From contig NZ_JAEPWM010000001.1 of assembly GCF_016654015.1 (NCBI RefSeq), positions 186,001 to 250,000 of the forward strand: a stretch of 64,000 nucleotides of DNA, written 5' to 3'. Position 1 is the first letter of the stretch; every line of letters begins with the position of its first letter. Shown here one piece after another: positions 1 through 15,346 of the stretch. The notes below the pieces were generated by a model. The model saw only the letters and a list, made by a program, of their open reading frames with translations. It did no database searches and was not told the origin of the DNA. This DNA comes from Ramlibacter ginsenosidimutans (GTDB lineage: Bacteria; Pseudomonadota; Gammaproteobacteria; Burkholderiales; Burkholderiaceae_C). Made by a program: the position numbers and the translations under genes.

Positions 1-768
1 CGGCGTGCTGCCGTCGGCCAGCACCAGGATCTCGCTGGGCCCGGCGATCATGTCGATGCCGACCTGGCCGAACACGCGCCGCTTGGCCGCGGCCACGTAG
101 GCGTTGCCGGGGCCGGTGATCTTGTCCACGCGTGGAACCGTTTCGGTGCCGTAGGCCAGCGCCGCGATCGCCTGCGCGCCGCCGATGGTGAACGCCCTGG
201 TGACGCCAGCGACGTGCGCGGCCGCCAGCACCAGCGGATTCTTCTCGCCGCGCGGCGTGGGCACCACCATGATGATTTCGCCCACGCCCGCGACCTGCGC
301 CGGGACGGCGTTCATCAGCACGGAGGACGGATACGCGGCCTTGCCACCCGGCACGTAGATGCCCACGCGGTCGAGCGGCGTGACCTTCTGGCCCAGCAGC
401 GTGCCATCCGCATCGCGGTACGACCAGCTTTCGCCCGACGCCTTCTTCTGCGCCTCGTGGTAGCTGCGCACGCGCGCTGCCGCCATCTCGAGCGCCTCGC
501 GCTGGCTGGCGGGCAGGCCTTCGAAGGCGGTCTTCAGTTCGCCGCGGCGCAACTGCAACTCCGCCATCGAGCCCGCCTTCATGTCGAAGCGGTTGGTGTA
601 CTCCACCACCGCAGCATCGCCGCGCTTGCGCACGTCGGCGAGGATGGCCGCGACCGCCTGCTCGATACCCGCGTCGGTGTCGGCGGACCACTGCAGGCGA
701 GCAGTCAGAGCGGCATCGAAGCCGGCGTCGGTGGTCGCGAGGCGCAGGGGACTGGCAGTGAGGCTCAT
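1..768 (-). CDS. hisD: Histidinol dehydrogenase, N-terminal part (cut by window edge)
   Basis: Histidinol dehydrogenase catalyses the last two steps of histidine synthesis, oxidising L-histidinol to histidine with two NAD+ in the cytoplasm. The 256 visible codons begin at the ATG complementary to 766-768 and run off the left edge. Family landmarks are [37 protein letters not shown] and [15 protein letters not shown], followed by [11 protein letters not shown]. The zinc-site residues would lie in the missing C-terminal part. Its start overlaps the hisG stop by four bases (ATGA), which indicates translational coupling in a his operon. Confidence 0.96.
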   Translation of the reverse strand, partial: MSLTASPLRLATTDAGFDAALTARLQWSADTDAGIEQAVAAILADVRKRGDAAVVEYTNRFDMKAGSMAELQLRRGELKTAFEGLPASQREALEMAAARVRSYHEAQKKASGESWSYRDADGTLLGQKVTPLDRVGIYVPGGKAAYPSSVLMNAVPAQVAGVGEIIMVVPTPRGEKNPLVLAAAHVAGVTRAFTIGGAQAIAALAYGTETVPRVDKITGPGNAYVAAAKRRVFGQVGIDMIAGPSEILVLADGSTP

Positions 769-1433
769 GTCGCGGTGGCCGCCACGGTGCGGGCGAAGAC
801 GTCGATCAGGTGGCGGATCGGTTCCTGTTTCAGCTTGAGCGCGGCCTGGTTCACGACCAGGCGCGAGCTGATGTCCATGATGCGTTCCACTTCCACCAGC
901 TTGTTGGCCTTGAGCGTGCCGCCGGTGGACACGAGGTCCACGATGGCGTCGGCCAGGCCGGTGAGCGGCGCGAGCTCCATGCTGCCGTAGAGCTTGATCA
1001 GGTCCACGTGCACGCCCTTGGCGGCGAAGAACTCGCGGGCGATGTTCACGTACTTGGTCGCGACCCGCAGCCGCGAGCCCTGGCGCACGGCGAAGGCGTA
1101 GTCGAAGTCGGCGCGCACGGCCACGCTCACGCGGCACTTGGCGATCTGCAGGTCCAGCGGCTGCACCAGGCCCTGGCCGCCGTGCTCGATCAACGTGTCC
1201 TTGCCGGTCACGCCCAGGTCCGCGCCGCCGTACTGCACATAGGTGGGCACGTCCGTCGCGCGCACCAGCACCACCTGCAGCTGCGGGTCGTTGGTCGCGA
1301 GGATCAGCTTGCGCGACTTCTCGGGGTCGTCCAGCACGGAGATCCCGGCCGCCTTCAGCAGCGGCAGGGTCTCGTCGAAGATGCGCCCTTTCGACAGGGC
1401 GAGGGTGATCGCGGGTCGTGCCCCGGTGTTCAT
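765..1433 (-). CDS. hisG: ATP phosphoribosyltransferase, short form
   Basis: This enzyme condenses ATP with PRPP, the first and committed step of histidine synthesis. At 222 residues it is the short form, lacking the C-terminal regulatory ACT-like domain. Short forms normally need the HisRS-like partner HisZ for activity and histidine feedback, and HisZ is not in this window. Diagnostic stretches are [18 protein letters not shown] near the N-terminus and the PRPP loop region [19 protein letters not shown] chose the ATG at 1433; an in-frame TTG lies three codons upstream but is less likely. It sits 61 bp downstream of murA and is coupled to hisD by an ATGA overlap. Confidence 0.95.
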   Translation of the reverse strand: MNTGARPAITLALSKGRIFDETLPLLKAAGISVLDDPEKSRKLILATNDPQLQVVLVRATDVPTYVQYGGADLGVTGKDTLIEHGGQGLVQPLDLQIAKCRVSVAVRADFDYAFAVRQGSRLRVATKYVNIAREFFAAKGVHVDLIKLYGSMELAPLTGLADAIVDLVSTGGTLKANKLVEVERIMDISSRLVVNQAALKLKQEPIRHLIDVFARTVAATAT

Positions 1434-1494
1434 GGGATCCAATCTATCCGATCGCGCGCGGCCGCCTGGGGCGCCGCCGCCGAACCGGCGCAGA

Positions 1495-2760
<1,266 letters not shown>

Positions 2761-2766
2761 GGGCCT

Positions 2767-3009
2767 TTAGTGAGGAAGCGCCTGCCATTCGGCCGGCGTG
2801 AAGGTCTGCATCGACAAGGCATGCACCTCGTCGGTGTGCATTCTCGCACCCAGGGTCGCGTAGACGCGCTGGTGCCGCTGGACAGGACGCAAACCGGCGA
2901 ACTCGGCTGACACGATGACCGCGGTCCAGTGGCGGCCGTCACCGTCCACCTCGAGGTGGTCGCAGGCGAGCCCGGAGGCGATGAGGGAGCGGAGTTGGTC
3001 GGCGGTCAT
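2767..3009 (-). CDS. ibaG: BolA-family protein, IbaG type
   Basis: This 80-residue protein has the single BolA domain. It includes the helix-turn region with HQRVYATLGARMHTDEVHAL, which carries the conserved HQRVY and the C-terminal histidine used with monothiol glutaredoxins in Fe-S handling. IbaG is the BolA paralogue that sits beside murA and the mla genes and is linked to acid stress and iron-sulfur trafficking. Here it lies 12 bp after the ABC-2 permease and 6 bp before murA, so it is probably in the same transcript. The IbaG rather than BolA assignment is based mainly on context. Confidence 0.9.
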   Translation of the reverse strand: MTADQLRSLIASGLACDHLEVDGDGRHWTAVIVSAEFAGLRPVQRHQRVYATLGARMHTDEVHALSMQTFTPAEWQALPH

Positions 3010-3021
3010 GGGGATGAGGTT

Positions 3022-3777
3022 CTAGCCGCGGATCTTGTAGCCGATGCGCAGCAGGTGCACGGCAATGGCACCCACCACGAGCATGGCGCTGCCGACGATG
3101 CCCAGGCTGAGCCAGGGCGACACGTCGCTCACGCCGAAGAACCCGTAGCGGAAGCCGTCGATCATGTAGAAGAACGGGTTGAGGTGCGAGATGCGCTGCC
3201 AGAACGGCGGCAGCGAGTGGATGGAATAGAAGACGCCCGAGAGGAACGTCATCGGCACGATCACGAAGTTCTGGAACGCGGCCATCTGGTCGAACTTCTC
3301 GGCCCAGAGGCCCGCGATCAGCCCCAGCGCGCCCAGCATGCCGGCGCCGAGCACCGCGAACAGCAGGATCCACAGGGGGGCAGCGAAGCCCACGTGGGTG
3401 AACCACACGGTGATGATGAACACCCCGAGCCCGACGCAGAGCCCCCGCACCATCGAGGCACCGACGTAGGCGATGAACCAGCTCCAGTGCGACAGCGGCG
3501 TGAGCAGCACGAAGACGAGGTTGCCCGTGATCTTGCTCTGGATCAGCGAGGAGGAGCTGTTGGCGAACGCGTTCTGCAGCACGCTCATCATCACGAGCCC
3601 CGGCACGAGGAACGCGGTGTAGCTGATCTGGTCGTAGACCTTCACGCGGTCCGACAGCACGTGCCCGAAGATCAGCAGGTACAGCAGCGCGGTAAGCACG
3701 GGCGCCGCGACGGTCTGGAAGCTCACCTTCCAGAAGCGCAGCACTTCCTTGTACAGGAGCGTTTGCCAGCCGGTCAT
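3022..3777 (-). CDS. ABC-2 type transporter permease
   Basis: This is an integral inner-membrane permease of 251 residues, YadH/ABC-2 type, with about six hydrophobic segments. It includes GVFYSIHSLPPFWQRISHLNPFFYMIDGFRYG, a family hallmark split here across an ordinary ABC-2 signature. It pairs with the ATPase at 3923-4849. The substrate is unknown, and family members export lipids, polysaccharides or drugs. I chose the ATG at 3777 because it overlaps the stop of the small ORF 3774-3926 (ATGA) and begins MTGWQTLLYKEVLRF. A start at 3798 would add seven residues. Its position between mlaB and ibaG suggests an envelope-related role, which is inference. Confidence 0.9.
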   Translation of the reverse strand: MTGWQTLLYKEVLRFWKVSFQTVAAPVLTALLYLLIFGHVLSDRVKVYDQISYTAFLVPGLVMMSVLQNAFANSSSSLIQSKITGNLVFVLLTPLSHWSWFIAYVGASMVRGLCVGLGVFIITVWFTHVGFAAPLWILLFAVLGAGMLGALGLIAGLWAEKFDQMAAFQNFVIVPMTFLSGVFYSIHSLPPFWQRISHLNPFFYMIDGFRYGFFGVSDVSPWLSLGIVGSAMLVVGAIAVHLLRIGYKIRG

Positions 3778-3926
3778 GCGGGGACTTTCGGCATGCATGC
3801 AGATGAACGCAGAGGACGCAAAGGTTTCGCAGAGGACGCAGAAGGAATTCCCTCTTTGGATCGCTTCTTCCTCTGCGTCCTTTGCGTAATCTCTGCGTCC
3901 TCTGCGTTCTGATTGGCGAAATTCAT
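3774..3926 (-). CDS. Repeat-derived small ORF (50 aa) coupled between ABC ATPase and permease
   Basis: An ATG at 3926 overlaps the ATPase stop (TCAT at 3923-3926 on the plus strand). The ORF reads through the whole palindromic repeat 3806-3909 and stops at 3774-3776, overlapping the permease ATG at 3777. Translation is therefore potentially coupled at both ends. The 50-residue product is basic and polar (QRTQRKKRSKEG, SAKPLRPLRSSAC) with no membrane segment or known domain. It most likely exists because a repeat inserted behind the original coupled start of the permease. It may serve only to carry ribosomes across the repeat. Whether the peptide is stable is unknown. Confidence 0.45.
   Translation of the reverse strand: MNFANQNAEDAEITQRTQRKKRSKEGIPSASSAKPLRPLRSSACMPKVPA
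3806..3909. repeat. Palindromic dispersed repeat, copy 1
   Basis: This is an imperfect inverted repeat of about 42-nt arms (3806-3847 and 3868-3909) around a 20-nt centre. Each arm is built from ACGCAGAGG/ACGCAAAGG units. The left arm shares 34 identical consecutive bases with the repeat copy starting near 42066. It lies inside the ABC ATPase-permease operon. It has no transposase and looks like a non-autonomous, MITE- or REP-like element. Confidence 0.8.
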
Positions 3927-4849
3927 GCCGGTACCCTCTCCCGCCCCACCGACATCACGTCGAGGAACACGTCCTCCAGGTCCGGCTTGCGGATTTCGAC
4001 GTCTTCTACCCGCAGGCCGGCTTGGCGGATGACGGCGAGGTGTTGTTCGATCTCGTGCGCGTCGTGTGCGGGCAATTGCACGATGCGGCCGGTGACGCGC
4101 GCCTTGCCTTCGAATTCGCGCGGCAGGGCGCCATCGAGCTTGAAGCGCAGCACGTTGGTGGAAGCGGCCTGCAGCAAGTCGCTGGTGCGCTCCAGCGCCA
4201 CCACCTTGCCGGCCTTGAGCATGGCGATGCGGCTGCACAGCGCCTCGGCTTCTTCCAGGTAATGGGTCGTGAGCAGCACCGTGTGGCCTTCGCGGTTGAG
4301 GCGGGCAATGAACTGCCACAGCGTCTGGCGCAGCTCCACGTCGACGCCCGCGGTCGGCTCGTCCAGCACGATCACCGGCGGGCGATGCACCAGCGCCTGC
4401 GCCACCAGCACGCGCCGCTTCATGCCACCCGAGAGCTGACGCATGTTGGCGCTCGCCTTGTCCGCGAGCCCCAGGCTCGCCAGCAGTTCGTCGATCCAGG
4501 CCTCGTTGTTCTTGACGCCGAAGTAGCCGGACTGGATACGCAGCGCCTCGCGCACCGTGAAGAACGGGTCGAACACCAGCTCCTGCGGCACCACGCCCAG
4601 CTGGCGCCGCGCCAGCTGGTACTCCTGCTGCACGTCATGCCCCTGCACCAGCACGCGGCCGGCGCTCGCGCGCACCAGGCCCGCAAGGATGCTGATGAGG
4701 GTCGTCTTGCCTGCGCCGTTGGGACCGAGCAGGCCGAAGAACTCGCCCTGCTCGATGTCGAAGGACACGCCGTCGAGCGCCTGGAAGCTGCCTCGCGCGG
4801 TGCTGTAGGTCTTGGAGACGGACTGGAAGGAGATGGCGGGCATGGGCAA
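3923..4849 (-). CDS. ABC transporter ATP-binding protein (ABC-2 exporter type)
   Basis: This cytoplasmic ATPase of 308 residues belongs to the YadG/CcmA-like exporter class. It has Walker A GLLGPNGAGKTT, the Q-loop in QLGVVPQEL, the signature LSGGMKRR, Walker B VIVLDEPTAGVD and the H-loop LLTTHYLEEAE. About 90 C-terminal residues follow the nucleotide-binding domain, as is usual in these exporters. The product begins MPMPAISFQSVSKTY, and either Met1 or Met3 could initiate. It lies 45 bp downstream of mlaB and is coupled to the following small ORF. With the permease at 3022-3777 it forms a two-component exporter of unknown substrate. Confidence 0.93.
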   Translation of the reverse strand: MPMPAISFQSVSKTYSTARGSFQALDGVSFDIEQGEFFGLLGPNGAGKTTLISILAGLVRASAGRVLVQGHDVQQEYQLARRQLGVVPQELVFDPFFTVREALRIQSGYFGVKNNEAWIDELLASLGLADKASANMRQLSGGMKRRVLVAQALVHRPPVIVLDEPTAGVDVELRQTLWQFIARLNREGHTVLLTTHYLEEAEALCSRIAMLKAGKVVALERTSDLLQAASTNVLRFKLDGALPREFEGKARVTGRIVQLPAHDAHEIEQHLAVIRQAGLRVEDVEIRKPDLEDVFLDVMSVGRERVPA

Positions 4850-4894
4850 CCGGCCATTTTACCGCCGGGGCCTGTCCCGCGCCCCGTGGGGGGA

Positions 4895-5176
4895 TCAGGC
4901 GGGAACGACCGCCTCCGGCAGCAGTTCAGCCACGCCATACAGCGTGGCGAGCGCGCGCAAGCGCGGCTGCAACTGGTGCACGGCGAAGCTCTTGCCCAGC
5001 GCAAGGGCCTCACGCCGGCACTCCAGCAGCACCGCGAGGGCGGACGAGTCGAACTGGCGCAGCGCCGATGCATCGGCCACGGCCTCGCGGGCGGGCTCCG
5101 TGCGCAGCGCCTGCGCCAGCATCCGGCAGCAGGCCGTCGCCTGCGCGTGCGTCAGTTCGACCGGGAGCACCAGCAC
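4895..5176 (-). CDS. mlaB: MlaB, STAS-domain subunit of the Mla transporter
   Basis: This is a 93-residue single STAS domain with the conserved FDSSALAVLLECRREA segment around the usual serine/threonine site. MlaB is the small cytoplasmic subunit that binds MlaF and stabilises the MlaFEDB complex, which moves phospholipids between inner and outer membranes. It starts with GTG four bases after the mlaC stop. The operon context (mlaF-E-D-A-C-B) makes the assignment firm despite low sequence conservation in this family. Confidence 0.88.
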   Translation of the reverse strand: MLVLPVELTHAQATACCRMLAQALRTEPAREAVADASALRQFDSSALAVLLECRREALALGKSFAVHQLQPRLRALATLYGVAELLPEAVVPA

Positions 5177-5180
5177 GCGC

Positions 5181-5834
5181 TCAGCCCTTCTTCGCGACGC
5201 CCGCGGCGTTCGAGCGGTTGCGTTCGGCCAGCGTGGCGATCAGGCCGTCGATGCCGCGGGCGTTGACCTCCTGCGCGAACTGCGTGCGGTAGGTCTCCAC
5301 CAGCCACACACCCAGCACGTTGAGGTTGTAGATCTTCCAGCCGGCGCCCTCCCCCGGCGTCTTCTCGAGCCGGTACTCCAGCTGGATCGGGTCGCCGTGC
5401 CCGCGGATTTCGCTGCGCACGATCACGTCGGTGTCCGTCGGCGCCGCGCGCAGGGGCTTCATCGTGATGCTCTCGTCGGAGACCTGCGAGAGCGCGCCCG
5501 AATAGGTGCGCACCAGCAGCAGCTTGAACTCCTCCTGCAGGCGCTTGCGCTGCTCCGGCGTGGCTTCCCGCCAGGCCGGCCCCACCGCGGAGGCGGTCAT
5601 CCGCTGGAAGTTGACGTTCGGCATGATCTTCGCATCGACCACCGCCATGATGTGGTCGATGTCGCCGTTGCGGACCTTGTGGTCGGTGCGGATGGTCGCG
5701 AGCAAGTCGTCCGACAGCCGCTTGATGAAGGCGTCCGGCGCTTCGTCGGCCGCCAGCGCGAGCGGCGCCAGGCCGCCGAACAGGACTGCGGTGAAAACTG
5801 CGGCCGCCATGCGGCCCAGGGTACGTCGGTTCAT
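5181..5834 (-). CDS. mlaC: MlaC, periplasmic phospholipid-binding protein
   Basis: MlaC is the soluble periplasmic shuttle that carries phospholipid between the MlaA outer-membrane complex and MlaFEDB. The 217-residue product has a clear signal peptide (MNRRTLGRMAAAVFTAVLFG, cleavage likely after LALA) and the Tol_Tol_Ttg2 domain with PDAFIKRLSDDLLATI near the mature N-terminus. The ATG at 5834 has a good AGGAAA ribosome site. Fifteen more codons are open upstream but would bury the signal peptide. It is followed closely by mlaB. Confidence 0.94.
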   Translation of the reverse strand: MNRRTLGRMAAAVFTAVLFGGLAPLALAADEAPDAFIKRLSDDLLATIRTDHKVRNGDIDHIMAVVDAKIMPNVNFQRMTASAVGPAWREATPEQRKRLQEEFKLLLVRTYSGALSQVSDESITMKPLRAAPTDTDVIVRSEIRGHGDPIQLEYRLEKTPGEGAGWKIYNLNVLGVWLVETYRTQFAQEVNARGIDGLIATLAERNRSNAAGVAKKG

Positions 5835-5936
5835 GCTTTTCCTTTTCTGTCGGGCCGGGCCCGGTCTCCCTTGGAACAAGTGCGCGCGGCACGCGTTCGC
5901 CGCGGCGCTGCGCTCAAGGCAACAGCCTGCAACGGG

Positions 5937-6728
5937 TCAACGCGCGGGCGCTGGCGCTCGTTGTCCGGCGGGCGGCGGATCGCTGCCGTCCTCGGGCAAG
6001 GGCGGCGGCACCTCGTGGTCATCTTCGTCGTGATCGAAGATCTCTGCACGACGGCGCTGCAAATAGGCATCGCGAGTGAAGGAGTACTTGTCCAGGGCTG
6101 CCTCGTCCAGGACACTGCTGACCCGCAGCAGATTGGAGCGCGCGTCCACCGCTCGCAGCCCATACGTGACGGCGCGCGCATCATGGGGACGCACACTGCT
6201 GATGAGGTCGTAGCGCCAGTCCACGGGCAGTGCGACGGTGTCGCGCAGCGTGGACGGCCCCAGCAGAGGCAGCACCAGGTAAGGCCCCGGTGGCAGGCCC
6301 CAGCGGCCCAGCGTCTGCCCGAAGTCCTCGCGATGCCGCTCGATGTTCAGGTCGCTGGCCAGGTCGAAGATGCCGAACAGGCCGAACATCGTGTTCAGGT
6401 GGAAGCGTGCGATGTCTTCTTCCGCGTCCTGCAGGTGGAACTGCATCAGCGCATTCGCGGCGGACCACACGTCGCCCAGGTTGCCGAAGAAGTTGGAGAC
6501 GCCGGTGCGCACCAGCGATGGAACCTTGTCGCGGTACAAGGTCGCGACGGGCTTGAGCACCACCTTGTCCACGCCTTCATTGAAGGCGAAGGTGCCGCGG
6601 TTCAGGCGCTCCAGCGGGTCCCGCGGGTTCGGGTGTGCGACCGTGGCGCAGCCACCCAGCAGCGCGAGCGACGCGGCGAGTGCGATGACGGCGGCCGTCA
6701 GGCGCGCCGGCTGCGGATCAGGTTTCAT
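5937..6728 (-). CDS. mlaA: MlaA (VacJ) outer-membrane lipoprotein
   Basis: MlaA removes misplaced phospholipids from the outer leaflet of the outer membrane, usually together with a porin. The 263-residue protein has a lipoprotein signal with lipobox LLGGC (Cys27) and the VacJ domain (DPLERLNRGTFAFNEGVDK, GPSTLRDTVALPVD, WGLPPGPYLVLPL). A proline-rich acidic tail (EDGSDPPPAGQRAPAPAR) extends beyond the usual domain. It is coupled to mlaD by an ATGA overlap. In Escherichia coli mlaA is unlinked, whereas here it lies inside the operon. Confidence 0.95.
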   Translation of the reverse strand: MKPDPQPARLTAAVIALAASLALLGGCATVAHPNPRDPLERLNRGTFAFNEGVDKVVLKPVATLYRDKVPSLVRTGVSNFFGNLGDVWSAANALMQFHLQDAEEDIARFHLNTMFGLFGIFDLASDLNIERHREDFGQTLGRWGLPPGPYLVLPLLGPSTLRDTVALPVDWRYDLISSVRPHDARAVTYGLRAVDARSNLLRVSSVLDEAALDKYSFTRDAYLQRRRAEIFDHDEDDHEVPPPLPEDGSDPPPAGQRAPAPAR

Positions 6729-7207
6729 TTCTTCGCGGGCGGCGCAGCGGGAGCTTCCGCCGCCTTGTTGTACAGGAACTGTCCGATCAGGTTCTCGAGC
6801 ACCACCGCGGACTGGGTATTGTTGATCGTATCGCCGCTGGCGAGCACCTTCTCGTCGGCGCCGGCCTCCAGCCCCACGTACTGCTCACCCAGCAGGCCAC
6901 TGGTCAGGATCTTCAGTGAACTGTCCTTGGGAAACTGATAACGGGAATCCATGGACATGGCCACGTTCGCGCGGAAGGTCTTGTCGTCGAAGCTGATGGA
7001 TTCCACGCGGCCGACCACCACGCCGGCGCTCTTCACCGCGGCACGCGGCTTGAGGCCGCCGATGTTGTCGAAGCGGGCCATCAGTCGGTACGTGGGCTGG
7101 AAACTCAGCGTGAGCAGGTTGGCGGCCTGCAGGGCCAGGAACACCAGCGCGGCGGCGCCGATGAGGACGAACAGCCCCACCCAGACGTCGTTCTTGTTGC
7201 GCTCCAT
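6725..7207 (-). CDS. mlaD: MlaD, MCE-domain substrate-binding subunit
   Basis: This 160-residue inner-membrane protein has one N-terminal transmembrane helix (VGLFVLIGAAALVFLALQ) followed by a single MCE domain. MlaD forms a hexameric ring on MlaE in the periplasm and passes lipid between MlaC and the transporter. MCE landmarks are FDNIGGLKPRAAVKSAGVVVG and LLGEQYVGLEAGADE. The short C-terminal alanine/proline tail is ordinary. It lies 21 bp after mlaE and overlaps mlaA by four bases. Confidence 0.95.
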   Translation of the reverse strand: MERNKNDVWVGLFVLIGAAALVFLALQAANLLTLSFQPTYRLMARFDNIGGLKPRAAVKSAGVVVGRVESISFDDKTFRANVAMSMDSRYQFPKDSSLKILTSGLLGEQYVGLEAGADEKVLASGDTINNTQSAVVLENLIGQFLYNKAAEAPAAPPAKK

Positions 7208-7228
7208 GAAACGTTTACTCCTTGATCC

Positions 7229-8011
7229 TCAGATGCTGAACATCATGGCCGTGAGCACGAAGTCCAGCGCCAGCACGGCGAGCGAGCCCATCACGACGGT
7301 GCGGGTCGTCGCGCGCGACACGCCTTCGGGCGTCGGGTGCGCCACGTAGCCCTGCAGCACGGCGATGAAGGTCACCGCCAGCCCGAACACGATGCTCTTG
7401 ATGACGCCGTTGCCCACGTCCTTGAACACGTCCACGCCTCCCTGCATCTGGCTCCAGAAGGACCCGGGGTCGACCCCGATCAGCACCACGCCGACCAGCC
7501 AGCCGCCCAGGATGCCGACGGCGTTGAAGACGGCCGCCAGCAGCGGCATCGCGATCACGCCGCCCCAGAACCTCGGTGCGAGGATACGTTGCACGGGATC
7601 GACTGCCATCATCTCCATGGCAGAGAGCTGCTCGCCCGCCTTCATCAGGCCGATCTCTGCGGTCAGCGAGGTGCCCGCGCGGCCGGCGAACAGCAAGGCG
7701 GTGACCACGGGCCCGAGCTCGCGCACCAGGCTCAGCGCCACCATCAGGCCCAGCGCTTCGGAGGAGCCATAGCGCTGCAGGATGTAGTAGCCCTGCAGCG
7801 CCAGTACGAAGCCGACGAACAGGCCGGACACGCCGATGATCGCGAGCGAATAGTTGCCCAGGAAGTGCACCTGGTCGCGCACCAGCCGGCCCCGCGCGAA
7901 GGTCGGTCCGACCAGGGCCAGCAGCCGCCCGAGCAGGCGCGCCGAGTGGCCGACGTCCGCCAGCTTGGTGCGCACGGCGAAGCCCACGTCGGCAGGACGC
8001 CACCAGGTCAT
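7229..8011 (-). CDS. mlaE: MlaE, permease of the Mla phospholipid transporter
   Basis: This inner-membrane permease of 260 residues matches the usual MlaE length. It has hydrophobic segments and the family stretch [20 protein letters not shown], plus [16 protein letters not shown]. It works with MlaF, MlaD and MlaB. I chose the ATG at 8011 ([20 protein letters not shown]). The frame stays open to 8209 but that part runs through the palindromic spacer and antisense to mlaF. The gap to mlaF is 79 bp and contains an inverted repeat. Confidence 0.95.
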   Translation of the reverse strand: MTWWRPADVGFAVRTKLADVGHSARLLGRLLALVGPTFARGRLVRDQVHFLGNYSLAIIGVSGLFVGFVLALQGYYILQRYGSSEALGLMVALSLVRELGPVVTALLFAGRAGTSLTAEIGLMKAGEQLSAMEMMAVDPVQRILAPRFWGGVIAMPLLAAVFNAVGILGGWLVGVVLIGVDPGSFWSQMQGGVDVFKDVGNGVIKSIVFGLAVTFIAVLQGYVAHPTPEGVSRATTRTVVMGSLAVLALDFVLTAMMFSI

Positions 8012-8043
8012 GGCGCCCGCCCGGCCGCCCGAAGGGCGCCACG

Positions 8044-8081
8044 CCCCCCATGGCCATGGGGGGGCAGCAAACGAAGTTTGC
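8044..8081. repeat. Adjacent palindromes in the mlaF-mlaE gap
   Basis: A perfect 20-bp palindrome (8044-8063, centre CCATGGCCATGG flanked by runs of C and G) is followed by a short hairpin GCAAAC-GAA-GTTTGC (8067-8081) and another G-run at 8083-8089. These could fold in the mRNA between mlaF and mlaE. They may modulate mRNA stability or translation of mlaE, or be a dispersed intergenic element; which is not known. Confidence 0.6.
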
Positions 8082-8090
8082 GTGGGGGGC

Positions 8091-8909
8091 TCATTTCTCC
8101 AGGCCTCCGCTGAAATCCTCGGCGACCGTGGGGCCCGGGTAGTGGAAATGCACGGGGCCTTCCGGCAGCGCGTGCACGAACTGGTGCACCAGGGGATCGT
8201 CGGAACCACGCACTTCCGCTGGCGCGCCCTGCGCAGCGATGCGGCCGTTGGCCAGCACGATCACGTGGTCGGCGATGCGGAACGTCTCCTCCAGGTCGTG
8301 CGACACGACGATGCTGGTGATGCCGAGCGTGTCGTTCAACTGCCGGATCAGGTGGGCCGCGGTGCCCAGCGAGATGGGATCGAGGCCGGCGAACGGTTCG
8401 TCGTACATCACCAGGTCCGGGTCCAGCGCGATCGCGCGCGCGAGGGCGACGCGCCGCGCCATGCCGCCCGACACCTCGCTGGGCATCAGGTCGCGGGCGC
8501 CGCGCAGGCCGACGGCGTTCAGCTTCATCAGCACGATGTCGCGCACCAGGCTTTCCGGCAGGCCGGCGTGCTCGCGCAGCGGGAAGGCCACGTTGTCGAA
8601 CACGGAGAGATCGGTGAACAGCGCGCCGAACTGGAACAGCATGCCCATGCGGCGACGCATGCGATAGAGCCCGTCGCGGTCCAGCCCGGGGATGCTCTCG
8701 CCGTCGAACAGGATGTCGCCGCCCTGCGGACGCACCTGGCCCCCGATCAGGCGCAGCACCGTGGTCTTGCCGCCGCCGGACGCGCCCATGAGCGCCGTCA
8801 CCTTGCCGCGCGGCACGGTGAAGCTCACGTCGTCGAGGATGCGCCGCTGGTCATAGCCGAAGCTCAGGTTGCGGCATTCGACCAGCGCGCTCGCGTCGGG
8901 ATCGGTCAT
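8091..8909 (-). CDS. mlaF: MlaF, ATPase of the Mla phospholipid transporter
   Basis: This cytoplasmic ABC ATPase of 272 residues powers the MlaFEDB lipid transporter. Walker A is GASGGGKTT (residues 42-50), the signature is [16 protein letters not shown], Walker B is [14 protein letters not shown] and the H-loop is IVVSHDLEE. The C-terminal extension after the ATPase core ([20 protein letters not shown]) matches the region by which MlaF dimers exchange tails and bind MlaB. It is the first gene of the mla operon, starting 110 bp downstream of gltD. Confidence 0.96.
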   Translation of the reverse strand: MTDPDASALVECRNLSFGYDQRRILDDVSFTVPRGKVTALMGASGGGKTTVLRLIGGQVRPQGGDILFDGESIPGLDRDGLYRMRRRMGMLFQFGALFTDLSVFDNVAFPLREHAGLPESLVRDIVLMKLNAVGLRGARDLMPSEVSGGMARRVALARAIALDPDLVMYDEPFAGLDPISLGTAAHLIRQLNDTLGITSIVVSHDLEETFRIADHVIVLANGRIAAQGAPAEVRGSDDPLVHQFVHALPEGPVHFHYPGPTVAEDFSGGLEK

Positions 8910-8938
8910 CCGGGGGAAGAGGGCCGCGGCGGGCGCGG

Positions 8939-8992
8939 CCGGTAATACAAACCCGGAATGATAGGAGGTTTGCTGATCAGCAGACTTACCGG
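8939..8992. promoter_or_regulatory. Nested inverted repeats upstream of mlaF
   Basis: The gltD-mlaF gap holds an outer inverted repeat CCGGTAA (8939-8945) / TTACCGG (8986-8992) and a perfect 12-bp palindrome TGCTGATCAGCA (8971-8982). On the minus strand a TATCAT box (plus-strand 8957-8962) lies between them but no good -35 accompanies it. It may be an operator or promoter region for mlaF. The function is inferred from position only. Confidence 0.35.
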
Positions 8993-9019
8993 GGGCTTAG
9001 GACCGGCCGGCGTGTGGCG

Positions 9020-10486
<1,467 letters not shown>

Positions 10487-10503
10487 GATGTTTCTTCGTC
10501 CTC

Positions 10504-15234
<4,731 letters not shown>

Positions 15235-15267
15235 GGCGCGCACCTCTGGGAATTCGGGGAAAACCCG

Positions 15268-15296
15268 AGGTTACTGCACTGCAGCAGCCCTGCCAA
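15268..15296 (-). promoter_or_regulatory. Putative sigma-70 promoter of gltBD
   Basis: Read on the minus strand, TTGGCA (plus 15291-15296) is separated by exactly 17 bp from TAACCT (plus 15268-15273). Transcription would start about 25-30 bp before the gltB ATG. The left end of the RAYT element begins only 8 bp upstream of the -35 box. Confidence 0.5.
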
Positions 15297-15303
15297 GCAA
15301 AAT

Positions 15304-15325
15304 AATTGGGGTCAGATTCCAATTA
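15304..15325. repeat. Left terminal inverted repeat of the RAYT element
   Basis: This copy contains GGGGTCAGATTCCAAT and its reverse complement is found at 16068-16089 with one mismatch. It lies between the transposase stop and the gltB promoter. Confidence 0.8.
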
Positions 15326-15346
15326 CCCGACGCCGATCTCCCGGGT

